The translations under genes were made by a program, and so were the position numbers. 24,324 nt of DNA from Flavobacteriales bacterium UBA972 (lineage in GTDB: Bacteria; Bacteroidota; Bacteroidia; Flavobacteriales; Schleiferiaceae), in contig DBBY01000052.1 in assembly GCA_002292855.1 (NCBI GenBank), positions 1 to 24,324 of the forward strand, given 5' to 3'. Position 1 is the first letter of the stretch. Every line of letters begins with the position of its first letter. The notes below the pieces were generated by a model. The model had not been told where the DNA came from and made no database searches. It saw nothing but the letters and a program-made list of their open reading frames with translations. Shown here piece by piece: positions 14,594-22,455 of the stretch.

Positions 14594-15204
14594 CACTGCT
14601 CGGTAGGTTTTTGGAAGGATTCATACCAACGGATTAAGCCGGCCTTGCTGGCTTCTAGGGACTCCTGGCCACTGGAAACCGTCCAGTCCGGGTTTAGAGG
14701 GGCTTCGTAGGGGGAGTTTATGCCCGTAAAATCCAAAATGAGGCCTGCTTCGGCTTTGGCATAGAGTCCTTTGACGTCGCGGGCTGCGCAGGTTTCGAGG
14801 GGGCAGTCCACGTAGATTTCGGCAAACCTCGAGGCGCCTACGATTTGGCGGGCGCGGTCTCGGTCGCTTCGAAAGGGGCTCACAAAGGCGGTCAGCACAA
14901 CCAGCCCTGTGTCTGCCATGAGCCGGGCCACTTCGGCAAGTCGCCGCAGGTTTTCGTGGCGGTCCTCGGCGCTAAAGGCCAGGTCGCCGCAGAGCCCTTG
15001 GCGCAGGTTGTCGCCGTCGAGCATGGCCGTTTTGATTCCGCGGCGGTGGAGTTCGGCATCCAAGGCATTGGCCAGGGTGCTCTTGCCCGAGCCGCTCAGC
15101 CCCGTGAACCATAGCACGGCGCCTTTTTGGCCCATGAGCGCTTCGCGCTCCGCGATAGAAACAGCGAGTCCCTGGCTGGTAATGTTGGGAGAGGAGGCAG
15201 GCAT
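14593..15204 (-). CDS. cysC: Adenylylsulfate (APS) kinase
   Basis: The product has 203 residues and phosphorylates APS to PAPS in the cytosol. The P-loop G-L-S-G-S-G-K-S-T is at 35-43, D-G-D-N at 63-66, and the F-V-S-P-F-R-S-D-R-D-x-A-R and G-L-Y-A-K-A ... F-T-G-I-N-S-P-Y-E-A-P segments of the family follow. Its ATG overlaps the transporter stop by one base (TAATG). cysC before cysDN with no PAPS reductase (cysH) or sulfite reductase in the window means PAPS could serve sulfate assimilation elsewhere or sulfation of glycans. Length is normal. Confidence 0.97.
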   Translation of the reverse strand: MPASSPNITSQGLAVSIAEREALMGQKGAVLWFTGLSGSGKSTLANALDAELHRRGIKTAMLDGDNLRQGLCGDLAFSAEDRHENLRRLAEVARLMADTGLVVLTAFVSPFRSDRDRARQIVGASRFAEIYVDCPLETCAARDVKGLYAKAEAGLILDFTGINSPYEAPLNPDWTVSSGQESLEASKAGLIRWYESFQKPTEQ

Positions 15205-16937
15205 TAGTAGAGAAGGTTGAGAATCAAAAAAATAAGTGCGAGGTAGAGAGCGGTTAGGCCGCCGCCGAGTCGGGCAAAGTCGCGCGCGTCGTAGCCGCCA
15301 GGCCCCATGACCATTAGGTTGGTCGCATAGCCTGCAGGGCTTAGGAATGCGGCACTTGCGCCGAATGCCAGCGCCAAAAACGCCGGGGTAGCCTCGAGAA
15401 ATCCGCCCTGAACCGCAGCCAGCCCAAGGGGAAACATCAGTACCAAAGCGGCTACATTGGTGACAAAGTTGGTGAGTAGGGCCGTGATGACGAGCAGGCT
15501 TGCAAGCCAGAAGGCGGGGCTGCTGCCCTCAAGCCAGGGAACCAGCGCATTCAAGGCCTGAGCCGCTGCGCCACTGGATTGCAGCAGGCTTGACAGGGTC
15601 AATGCCGAGGTGAGCATGATGATGAGTTCCGGGTCAAGACCGCGGCGCACGTCGGCCCATCGAAGCCATCCAAGGGTTCCAAGAAGGATTAGCCACAGGC
15701 ATAGTCCTGTTACAAGCGGTAGAACGCCCAGGGCAACGGTGGCTATCATGGCCGCAAGGCCGCCCCAGGCGATCCAGGACTCTCGGGGCGAACTGCGCTC
15801 GGGAGCGACCGTTTCACTGAGTACATAGAGCAGTCGGGTTTCGGCCGCGCGCTCCTTGAAGCGGGACCCGACCACGAGCACCAGCAAATCGCCGGCCTCG
15901 AGGGTAATGTCTCCGATTCGGCCGCGCATGCGCTCCCCCTGACGGTGAACGCCGATTATGGCCGCATCCAAACGCTGGCGGAACTGGGATTCTCGCACGG
16001 CCTGGCCCACTAAACGGCTACCGGGCGGAACCATGGCCTCAACCATGGGTGCTTCGTGCGCCGCCGAGGTCACCGCCGACTGCGGCAGGGCCAAGCCGGT
16101 TCGGCTTCGCAGAAGTTCATCGACCTGACTGAGTTCTCCGGCAAAAAAGAGTCGATCGCCTGCCTGCAGCAGTTCGTGGGGCGCGACGGGAGCAATGAGT
16201 TGCCCTCCGCGCTGCAGTTCGACCAAGTACAGGCCCATAAGCTGGCGGAATCCGGCCTGCTCCACGGTCTGGCCTACCTCAGAAGCGCTGGGATTCAGTC
16301 GGGTTTCTACGGTGTATGCGCGGGCGTCGGAGCTGCTTGCGTCGGCAGCCTTGCGCTTGGCAAAAAGGGCAAAGCCGGCCCAGGCAAGGTAAATTCCGCC
16401 CAAAACCAGCACGCTCAGCCCCGGAACCAGGTAGTTCCAAGTGCTCAATTCGCGAATTCCAGCGTCCCGAAGGAGTCCGTTCAGCACCAGGTTGGTGGAG
16501 GTACCAATCACCGTCACGACTCCGCCCAAGGTGGCGGCGAAGGCCATGGGCATCATCACGGTTGACACGCTAATCCCTTGGCGCAGAGCCCATCGGCGTA
16601 ATGGGGCCATCAATAGGGCAACCACGGCCGTGTTGTTCATGACCGACGAAATAAGGCCGGTCCCTAAAATCAATTTGAGGCGGTCGCCAAAGCCCGAAGA
16701 CCGGGGCATCAAAGACTCCAATCGAAACTTGGACTCCACCGCGGCGGCGGCGATAAGCAGCAACCAGAGCACCAAAAGGCTGGGATTGACGGCTGCCGAA
16801 AGCCACTGGTCGGCGCCCACTTGTCCGCTTGCGAGAAGCAGGGTAAGTCCGCCAGTAAAGGCCCATGCAGCGCGCACTCGGAGCATGAGTGCCACCACTA
16901 CCGCCAGGTAAATCAAGCCTATCCAAAGGGGATTCAT
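15204..16937 (-). CDS. SLC13/DASS-family anion transporter with two TrkA-C domains (probable sulfate importer)
   Basis: The product has 577 residues. Hydrophobic segments at the two ends flank a soluble middle part of two TrkA-C (RCK-C) domains, about 205-275 and 295-370, each with the G-D-x-L-x-x-x-G pattern (A-G-D-R-L-F-F-A-G and A-G-D-L-L-V-L-V-V-G). The transport halves show N-N-T-A-V at 101-105, G-T-S-T-N at 145-149, T-N-F-V-T-N-V-A-A near 490, and P-A-G-Y-A-T-N-L-M-V-M-G-P-G-G-Y near the end, typical of SLC13-type anion symporters. Being first in the cysCDN operon makes sulfate the likely substrate; this is inferred from context. A perfect -7 box lies 4 bases before the ATG. Confidence 0.9.
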   Translation of the reverse strand: MNPLWIGLIYLAVVVALMLRVRAAWAFTGGLTLLLASGQVGADQWLSAAVNPSLLVLWLLLIAAAAVESKFRLESLMPRSSGFGDRLKLILGTGLISSVMNNTAVVALLMAPLRRWALRQGISVSTVMMPMAFAATLGGVVTVIGTSTNLVLNGLLRDAGIRELSTWNYLVPGLSVLVLGGIYLAWAGFALFAKRKAADASSSDARAYTVETRLNPSASEVGQTVEQAGFRQLMGLYLVELQRGGQLIAPVAPHELLQAGDRLFFAGELSQVDELLRSRTGLALPQSAVTSAAHEAPMVEAMVPPGSRLVGQAVRESQFRQRLDAAIIGVHRQGERMRGRIGDITLEAGDLLVLVVGSRFKERAAETRLLYVLSETVAPERSSPRESWIAWGGLAAMIATVALGVLPLVTGLCLWLILLGTLGWLRWADVRRGLDPELIIMLTSALTLSSLLQSSGAAAQALNALVPWLEGSSPAFWLASLLVITALLTNFVTNVAALVLMFPLGLAAVQGGFLEATPAFLALAFGASAAFLSPAGYATNLMVMGPGGYDARDFARLGGGLTALYLALIFLILNLLY

Positions 16938-16941
16938 GCGG

Positions 16942-16949
16942 CAAAGGTA
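16942..16949 (-). promoter_or_regulatory. -7 promoter box of the transporter-cysCDN operon
   Basis: TACCTTTG on the minus strand matches TAnnTTTG exactly and ends 4 bases before the ATG at 16937, predicting a leaderless mRNA. No TTG is seen at 17-23 bases upstream, so activation may be needed. A palindrome at 16957-16969 lies in the spacer region. Confidence 0.6.
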
Positions 16950-16956
16950 TTAAATT

Positions 16957-16969
16957 CCTATTAAATAGG
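16957..16969. promoter_or_regulatory. Palindrome CCTATT-A-AATAGG, candidate operator
   Basis: CCTATTAAATAGG has two perfect 6-base arms around a single A. It lies 7 bases upstream of the -7 box of the sulfate operon, in the divergent gap shared with the glycosyltransferase gene. An AT-rich palindrome of this size can arise by chance, so the regulatory reading is tentative. Confidence 0.35.
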
Positions 16970-17035
16970 TAGGGATTTACCGGGGCTCTTGAATTTTGGG
17001 TAAGTCTGCAGTGGAATCAGCCCAAAGTCCTTTGC

Positions 17036-17043
17036 TAACTTCG
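17036..17043 (+). promoter_or_regulatory. -7 promoter box of the glycosyltransferase-like gene
   Basis: TAACTTCG (one base off TAnnTTTG) is followed by CCCC and then the ATG at 17048. The same TTCG form with a C-rich start region is seen at rplM and hppA. No TTG occurs at the usual spacing. A start at the ATG would make the mRNA leaderless. Confidence 0.45.
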
Positions 17044-17047
17044 CCCC

Positions 17048-18535
17048 ATGCAACGCTTTAAAGTACCCGGCCTCTTTGTACTCGCATTTGGCCTTATCTA
17101 CGCCTTTGTATTTGATTCCAAGCTCGACATGGGCGGCGACAATGCGGGCTACATCATTCTTGGCCAGGCTCTGCTGCAGGGTGAGGGCTACACCAACATT
17201 CACATTCCCGGCTCGCCTCCCGCGAGTCATTTTCCGCCGGGCTACCCCGCCCTTTTGGCCCTGGCTATGGTTGTTGGCAAGGGTTTTACCTGGCTAAAGC
17301 TGGTAAACGGAATCCTTTTTGCGTCCGCGCTTTGGTGGTTTCGCGGATTTGCCGAGCGCGCGAGCGGATCGGCTTCGCTGGCCTGGGTCGCCGTGATTTT
17401 GGTCGGCCTCAACAGCCATTTGCTTCGATCGAGCACCATTATAATGAGCGAGATTCCCTATACCGCCGCATCGATGCTGGCCCTTTGGACCCTGCTGCGC
17501 TGGAACCCGGAGACCAAGCCATTTTATAAGTCCTATGACTTTTGGTTGGTCGTGGTCTTGGCTTCGGTCGCCTTCTACATTCGCACCTCCGGCATCGCCT
17601 TAGGAGCGGGCATCGGGCTCTATCTGCTCTTTGAGCGCCGTTGGGCCGCCGCCTTCACCTTTGGCGGAACCTTTTTTGCCCTCTACGCCCCCTGGGTGCT
17701 GCGCGGCAGAATGGTCGAAGCGGGCTCGGCCTATGTGGACCAGCTCCTCTCGGTCAACCCCTACCGCCCCGAAGAGGGTTTGGTCGACGCAGGCGGACTA
17801 TGGGACCGCATCACCGAGAATGCTGGGCGCTACCTCAGCCAAGAACTGCCCAACAGCATGCTGCCTTCTTTTGAGGTGGACTACAACCTTGAGGCCCCGG
17901 TATCGCACCCTTTAGTCGGACTCTTGCTTCTTGGTCTTGTTGCCTACGGCACCTACCGCCTGCCCAAGCTGCGCAGTTTGGTTGCCGGCTACCTCCTGGT
18001 TTCGCTGGCCATCTTTATGGTTTGGCCGAGCGTATGGTACGGGGTTCGATTCATTCAACCTCTGGTTCCGGTGCTGGTGCTCTCGGCCCTTTATGGCTGC
18101 TATGAACTGGCTCGAGCTGCGCTGCCCGCATGGAACCCATGGTGGTTTGCAGGCCTGGCCTTGCTGATGCTGGGCCCTGTGCGCACCCTTCACGACGAGG
18201 CCGAGCTCGAGTACCCGGCGCCCTACCAAAACTACTTTCGCTTGGGGGAGTTCGCCTCAGACAACCTGCCCAAAGACGCTCAGTTTGCGACCAGCAAGCC
18301 GGCGCTTTGGTACCTGTTCGCAGAGCGTCGGGCCACGCGAATCCCTGCGGAGTCCGACCCGAAGCTCTTTGCCCAACGACTCAAGGAGCAAGGCCTCAAC
18401 TACATCGTAGTGGATCAATTGGGCTACGGGTCTATTGGCCGATACTTTGTGCCGGCCTATCAGGCGAATCCCGAGCAGTTTGAGCTCGTGGCTCAGTTGC
18501 CCAACCCCGATACCTATATATTCAAGGTTAAGTAG
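17048..18535 (+). CDS. GT-C-fold membrane glycosyltransferase-like protein
   Basis: The product has 495 residues with about ten hydrophobic segments. The first outward loop carries acidic residues D27 and D31 (L-D-M-G-G-D-N-A-G-Y), where GT-C enzymes of the ArnT/PMT kind place their catalytic Asp. It is followed by F-P-P-G-Y-P-A-L-L, also typical. The C-terminal ~110 residues (after V-R-T-L-H-D-E-A) are soluble and probably periplasmic. Such proteins transfer a sugar from a polyprenyl-phosphate donor to lipid, glycan or protein on the outer face of the inner membrane. Donor and acceptor cannot be told. It stands alone, divergent from the sulfate operon and convergent with the protease gene; both stop codons sit in one hairpin. 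Confidence 0.7.
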   Translation: MQRFKVPGLFVLAFGLIYAFVFDSKLDMGGDNAGYIILGQALLQGEGYTNIHIPGSPPASHFPPGYPALLALAMVVGKGFTWLKLVNGILFASALWWFRGFAERASGSASLAWVAVILVGLNSHLLRSSTIIMSEIPYTAASMLALWTLLRWNPETKPFYKSYDFWLVVVLASVAFYIRTSGIALGAGIGLYLLFERRWAAAFTFGGTFFALYAPWVLRGRMVEAGSAYVDQLLSVNPYRPEEGLVDAGGLWDRITENAGRYLSQELPNSMLPSFEVDYNLEAPVSHPLVGLLLLGLVAYGTYRLPKLRSLVAGYLLVSLAIFMVWPSVWYGVRFIQPLVPVLVLSALYGCYELARAALPAWNPWWFAGLALLMLGPVRTLHDEAELEYPAPYQNYFRLGEFASDNLPKDAQFATSKPALWYLFAERRATRIPAESDPKLFAQRLKEQGLNYIVVDQLGYGSIGRYFVPAYQANPEQFELVAQLPNPDTYIFKVK

Positions 18536-18555
18536 GGCCGTTTTACCTGGCCCTA
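18533..18555. terminator. Shared hairpin containing both convergent stop codons
   Basis: TAGGGCC at 18533-18539 and GGCCCTA at 18549-18555 form a perfect 7-base stem with a 9-base loop. The outer TAG of the left arm is the stop of the glycosyltransferase gene, and the outer CTA of the right arm is the stop (TAG) of the protease on the other strand. It fits a bidirectional terminator, although no T-tract follows on either side. Confidence 0.5.
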
Positions 18556-20604
18556 GAGTACGCTCCAGCGAAGGCTAATCCCCTCGCAGTGCAGTACATA
18601 ACTGCCCGCGGGGAGGTCCGGCAGGGCAAGGTCGCCGTCGGCATAAGACTTCCAAATTAGCCGTCCGCTCAGGTCGTGCAACCGCACCTCGCCTTGGGCG
18701 CCTGTGAGAATGGCTCCCGACCGCGAGGGATTGGGCTGAATCCATACTGTCTTGGTCGCGAGTTCTTCGTTGCTCAGGGTGGTGCTTAGCTGCACGTCGT
18801 CCAGGTAGAGGTTGTTGCCCCCTCCGGAGTTTAGGGCAAACTTCACCATGAGGTTGCCGGCAGATTGGAGCCCCAGGGCGGCCAGGTTCACCGAAGTGTA
18901 CTTCCATTCTGAGGCCACAGGTACGTAGGGGGTCGTCACGATCGCGGCGGTACCGAGTTGAAACGCCGGAATAATGCGGACCAATTGCCAAGTTTCGCCG
19001 CAGTTGCTGCTGACCGAGACCTTGAGCTGGTCGTTGTTGTTGGATGCCTTGCGCGCAAAGGCATGGGCAAAACGCAGGTTCAGGGTACCTGTATTGGGGT
19101 AGGCAAAGGGTCCGCCCACCAGGGCACTAACCTCACCCCCGGCGACGAGCTTGTAATTTTGAAAGTGGTAGCTCGCCTGACCCTGCTGCGCTGCGGCCGC
19201 AGTCCGTCGCCAGTAGCTGCTGTCGGCGAAGGTCGTGGTGGCCCACGAAGCATTGGGCAGGACGTCTTCCATGGTGCCGATGAACCAGGGGCTGTGGCTC
19301 GTTCCCGCGACCGGCCGCACCGTTACCGACAGGGGTTTGTTCAGTGTGTTGGACCCGTTGCTCGCCTGGACGGTCAGGCTAACCGTGTAGACCCCTGGAT
19401 CGGGCATGGTCAGGCTCGGATTTTGCGTCATTACGTGGTGCACCACTTGGTTGGTTGTGCTCAGTACATTCCAGTGGTAGACGGGCGTCCCGATGCTGCT
19501 GGACCGGTCGATCAGGGTCAAAGACTCCCCTGTGCAGAGCAATGGATTGGCAATTTCAAAGTCAGCCACGGGGCTGCAGTTCACCGTGCCACTGACCCCT
19601 GTGGCCAATAGGTTTGCGGCGCTGGCCAGGTTGCCCCGCAGTTGGCTAGAGGCCAAAACAGCTTTGGCGCGCGACTTCTGGTTTTGCGTGAAGGTGTTCA
19701 TGCACTGGTCTGAGCTGTAGTCCATGTAGTTCTCAATCATGTCGGGCAGGTCGGGCAGGTCGACGGTGCAGGTATTCTGGTTGGAATTGCATCCGCTGCT
19801 CGAGGCCGCGACGGGTGGGGTGTCGGCGCATTGGTCGCCAAAGGCGCATCCGCCTTGAAACGTATGAAACAGGTTGAGGTAGTGTCCCACCTCATGGGTA
19901 AGCGTACGGTGGCGCTGACCCTGAGCCGTTCCGATGCTGCCAAGGTGATCGTGGCGAATGACGATGCCGTCTTGGGTACCGGGAATTCCGTTGTAGGGAA
20001 AGGCAGAATACCCTAAAGTAATGGTGCCTGCGGGGGTGCCCGAGAGGTTAATACTGCGCACGACCCAGACGTTGAGGTACTTGGTGTTCGGCCAGGCAAG
20101 GCTGCTTTTAATGGAATTGTTGGCGGCCAGGCTGTTGATGTTCCACCGGCGGTTGATTCCGTTGGTGCATTCTCCGTTGGGCCCGATTTTGGCCAAAACA
20201 AATTCTACCTCAAGATCGGCCGCGCTGCTTTTAAAAACGGCCCTCAAATTGGCCGTGTCGGGATTTAACCGCCGCATGTCTTGGTTCAAAATGGTCAATG
20301 CCGACTGAATTTGGGCGTCGCTGATGTTGTCTTGCTCGTCGTAGTACATTATGTGAAACACTACAGGTATTTGGTGCACAACCGATTCGGGCGAATCCCC
20401 GGCGCGCTGGTTGCGCAAAATTTGCTGTATTTCGGCCTCGGTTTCGGCGCGGAGCGCTTCGCGCCTTGGATTTTCTGCTACCTCTAATGCATACATTTCG
20501 TCGGAGGCGCAGGGCTGAATAACTTGGCTAATTCCTGCAATGGGGGCTGCAAAAAGGCATAGAAGCAGCAAGAAATAGCGCGAAGTAGGGTAGGTTGTTT
20601 GCAT
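18553..20604 (-). CDS. Secreted M43-family zinc metalloprotease with PKD domain and type IX sorting tail
   Basis: The product has 683 residues. A signal peptide is present (hydrophobic F-L-L-L-L-C-L-F-A-A at 11-20, cleavage near residue 26). The catalytic domain is about 75-320: zinc motif H-E-V-G-H-Y-L-N-L-F-H at 237-247 (His237, Glu238, His241, His247) and Met-turn E-N-Y-M-D-Y-S at 291-297, the pappalysin/cytophagalysin pattern. It has paired cysteines and calcium-type acidic loops. A PKD-like domain (about 345-430) and a beta-sandwich, possibly MAM- or jelly-roll-like (440-608), follow. Residues 618-683, with Q-P-N-P-S and L-P-A-G-S-Y-V-L, form a type A C-terminal sorting domain for the type IX system. 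It should be exported across the outer membrane and attached or released. Substrate unknown. Confidence 0.93.
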   Translation of the reverse strand: MQTTYPTSRYFLLLLCLFAAPIAGISQVIQPCASDEMYALEVAENPRREALRAETEAEIQQILRNQRAGDSPESVVHQIPVVFHIMYYDEQDNISDAQIQSALTILNQDMRRLNPDTANLRAVFKSSAADLEVEFVLAKIGPNGECTNGINRRWNINSLAANNSIKSSLAWPNTKYLNVWVVRSINLSGTPAGTITLGYSAFPYNGIPGTQDGIVIRHDHLGSIGTAQGQRHRTLTHEVGHYLNLFHTFQGGCAFGDQCADTPPVAASSSGCNSNQNTCTVDLPDLPDMIENYMDYSSDQCMNTFTQNQKSRAKAVLASSQLRGNLASAANLLATGVSGTVNCSPVADFEIANPLLCTGESLTLIDRSSSIGTPVYHWNVLSTTNQVVHHVMTQNPSLTMPDPGVYTVSLTVQASNGSNTLNKPLSVTVRPVAGTSHSPWFIGTMEDVLPNASWATTTFADSSYWRRTAAAAQQGQASYHFQNYKLVAGGEVSALVGGPFAYPNTGTLNLRFAHAFARKASNNNDQLKVSVSSNCGETWQLVRIIPAFQLGTAAIVTTPYVPVASEWKYTSVNLAALGLQSAGNLMVKFALNSGGGNNLYLDDVQLSTTLSNEELATKTVWIQPNPSRSGAILTGAQGEVRLHDLSGRLIWKSYADGDLALPDLPAGSYVLHCEGISLRWSVL

Positions 20605-20652
20605 AATCGCAAGTTCTTTATTGGTAATCCTTCAATTTCTAGGTCAACAATC

Positions 20653-20683
20653 TTTGAGCTTCAATACATTTTGCGTATCTTCG
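20653..20683 (+). promoter_or_regulatory. Promoter of the rplM-rpsI operon (TTTG, 19 bases, TATCTTCG)
   Basis: TTTG at 20653-20656 is followed after exactly 19 bases by TATCTTCG at 20676-20683, one base off the TAnnTTTG consensus, then CAGCCCC. Transcription should begin near 20689, giving a leader of about 18 bases. It lies inside a longer open frame beginning at 20599, which therefore is not the coding start. Confidence 0.75.
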
Positions 20684-20706
20684 CAGCCCCAAAAAAGTAC
20701 AGCACC

Positions 20707-21144
20707 GTGGATTCGCTAAGCTACAAAACGATTTCGGCCACTAAGGCCAACGCAGGCAAAATCTGGGTCTTGGTTGACGCCAAAGACCAGACACTTGGTC
20801 GCCTGGCTTCTAAAATTGCCTTTCGCCTTCGCGGAAAGCACAGGCCCAACTACACTCCGCACGTAGACTGCGGAGACAACGTCATTGTAATCAATGCCGC
20901 AGAAATTGCCTTAACGGGCAACAAAATGCGCAACAAGCAATACATCCGCCACACGGGCTTCCCCGGCGGTCAGCGCTTCAGCACTCCGTCTGAAGAGTTG
21001 GTAAAGCATCCAACCCGCGTGGTCGAGAAGGCTGTCAAGGGAATGCTACCCAAGTCGCGCTTGGGTGCGGAATTGTTTCGCAATCTGCACGTGTACGCCG
21101 GTGCCGAGCATGGCCATGAGGCCCAGCAGCCGGTTCAATTTTAA
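20707..21144 (+). CDS. rplM: 50S ribosomal protein L13
   Basis: The product has 145 residues and is the large-subunit protein uL13 that binds 23S rRNA early in assembly. Features are V-L-V-D-A-K-D-Q-T-L-G-R-L-A-S-K, the H-x-D-C-G-D-N-V-I-V-I-N-A motif, and H-T-G-F-P-G-G. The start is a GTG at 20707 (M-D-S-L-S-Y-K-T-I-S-A), matching the Bacteroidota N-terminus; an in-frame upstream TTG at 20599 is rejected because it lies before the promoter. rpsI follows after 13 bases, the universal rplM-rpsI pair. A GTG start for a ribosomal protein is a little unusual. Confidence 0.96.
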   Translation: MDSLSYKTISATKANAGKIWVLVDAKDQTLGRLASKIAFRLRGKHRPNYTPHVDCGDNVIVINAAEIALTGNKMRNKQYIRHTGFPGGQRFSTPSEELVKHPTRVVEKAVKGMLPKSRLGAELFRNLHVYAGAEHGHEAQQPVQF

Positions 21145-21157
21145 ACGAATCAATTAG

Positions 21158-21544
21158 ATGTCAACGACCCACGCCATCGGACGCCGCAAGACTTCAGTCG
21201 CCCGCGTCTATGTGAAGCCCGGCAAAGGAGCCATCATTATCAATCGCCGCGAGTTGGCTAACTATTTTTCTACTGGAACGCTTCAGTACAAAGTACGTCA
21301 GCCCCTTTCGTTGACCGATAATTTGAACAATTATGACATTACTGTCAACGTAGAAGGTGGCGGAATCACCGGCCAAGCAGAAGCAATTCGCCTTGGTCTG
21401 TCCCGTGCCCTCTGCGAGATTAATCCAGAATTCCGAGTTGCATTAAAGCCCGAAGGATTGATGACCCGCGACCCGCGCATGGTAGAACGCAAGAAGTTCG
21501 GCCAGAAGAAAGCACGCAAGCGTTTCCAATTCTCCAAGCGTTAA
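21158..21544 (+). CDS. rpsI: 30S ribosomal protein S9
   Basis: The product has 128 residues, protein uS9, whose C-terminal tail reaches the P-site tRNA. The N-terminal I-G-R-R-K-T-S-V-A-R-V, central G-G-G-I-T-G-Q-A-E-A-I-R-L-G-L-S-R-A, and C-terminal K-K-A-R-K-R-F-Q-F-S-K-R (ending in the conserved K/S-K-R) are all present. It is cotranscribed with rplM. A 93-base untranslated spacer to rpsB follows; I see no strong hairpin or promoter in it, apart from a TAGGTTTA (21557-21564) near-match. Confidence 0.98.
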   Translation: MSTTHAIGRRKTSVARVYVKPGKGAIIINRRELANYFSTGTLQYKVRQPLSLTDNLNNYDITVNVEGGGITGQAEAIRLGLSRALCEINPEFRVALKPEGLMTRDPRMVERKKFGQKKARKRFQFSKR

Positions 21545-21637
21545 TTCTTAGAACAATAGGTTTAGCATCCAAACGATTAAGATCGCCCCGGCGCTACTTG
21601 ATCGTTGATTTTTTAGCGAACGTAAACCCTCATCACT

Positions 21638-22393
21638 ATGGCACAAATGCCTGAAATTCAGCAGCTCCTCGACGCAGGAGTTCACTTTGGTCACCAGACC
21701 CGCAAGTGGAACCCCAACATGGCCCCCTATATTTTTATGGAGCGCAACGGGATTCACATTATTGACCTTCAAAAGACGCAAAAGAAGCTTGCCATTGCCT
21801 CGGAGGCCATGAGCAAAATTGCCGGAAGCGGACGCAAAATTCTTTTTGTGGCTACTAAAAAGCAGGCTAAAGAGATCGTAGCCGACACGGCCAAGGCCCT
21901 GAACATGCCCTACATCGTGGAGCGCTGGCCTGGAGGTATGCTTACCAACTTCGTCACGATTCGCAAGGCCATCAAGAAGATGTCTAACATCGACAAGATG
22001 AAGGTCGACGGTACGTTCGAGACCCTGTCGAAGCGTGAGCGTTTGCAGGTTGATCGCCAGCGCGCCAAGCTCGAGAAGAACTTAGGCTCTATTGCCGACA
22101 TGAGCCGTTTGCCGGCTGCCTTGTTTGTGGTTGACACCATGCGCGAGCACATTGCCGTCGAAGAGGCCCGCAACCTGGGCATCCCCATTTTTGCCATGGT
22201 CGATACCAACAGCAATCCGCACCTGATCGACTACGCAATTCCTTCGAACGACGACGCTTCTAAGTCTATTGCCCTGATTATGGAGACCCTTTCGGTCTCG
22301 ATTAAGTCAGCCATGGGCGAGCGCAAAGCCGAGAAGGACAAGCCCGGAAGCGAGAAACTTACTAAAGCGGCGGCCAAAATCGCTGCCGAATAA
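21638..22393 (+). CDS. rpsB: 30S ribosomal protein S2
   Basis: The product has 251 residues, protein uS2, needed to load S1-type function on the small subunit. L-L-D-A-G-V-H-F-G-H-Q-T-R-K-W-N-P-N-M-A near the N-terminus, the R-W-P-G-G-M-L-T-N-F motif and the I-P-I-F-A-M-V-D-T-N-S-N-P segment are diagnostic. The C-terminal ~30 residues are Lys/Ala/Glu-rich, as in other Bacteroidota. tsf follows after 62 bases, the conserved rpsB-tsf order; no terminator is seen between them, so they probably share one mRNA. Confidence 0.98.
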   Translation: MAQMPEIQQLLDAGVHFGHQTRKWNPNMAPYIFMERNGIHIIDLQKTQKKLAIASEAMSKIAGSGRKILFVATKKQAKEIVADTAKALNMPYIVERWPGGMLTNFVTIRKAIKKMSNIDKMKVDGTFETLSKRERLQVDRQRAKLEKNLGSIADMSRLPAALFVVDTMREHIAVEEARNLGIPIFAMVDTNSNPHLIDYAIPSNDDASKSIALIMETLSVSIKSAMGERKAEKDKPGSEKLTKAAAKIAAE

Positions 22394-22455
22394 GTTAACG
22401 CAGAGGCAACAGCTTCGGTTTTTCTTTACCCCTTAATAGACAATATCCCTTAATT

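Noticed and set aside
16056..16565. Open frame of 169 codons on the plus strand inside the transporter gene
   Set aside because: Antisense shadow of the SLC13/TrkA-C gene; composition follows the opposite strand and no domain is seen.
20599..20706. N-terminal extension of rplM from a TTG at 20599
   Set aside because: The promoter (20653-20683) lies inside it, it overlaps the start of the divergent protease gene, and the homologous L13 start is the GTG at 20707.
21545..21637. Possible ribosomal-protein leader structure or promoter before rpsB
   Set aside because: Only short 4-5 base stems and a near-match TAGGTTTA without a -33 element are visible; no known leader could be recognised by eye.
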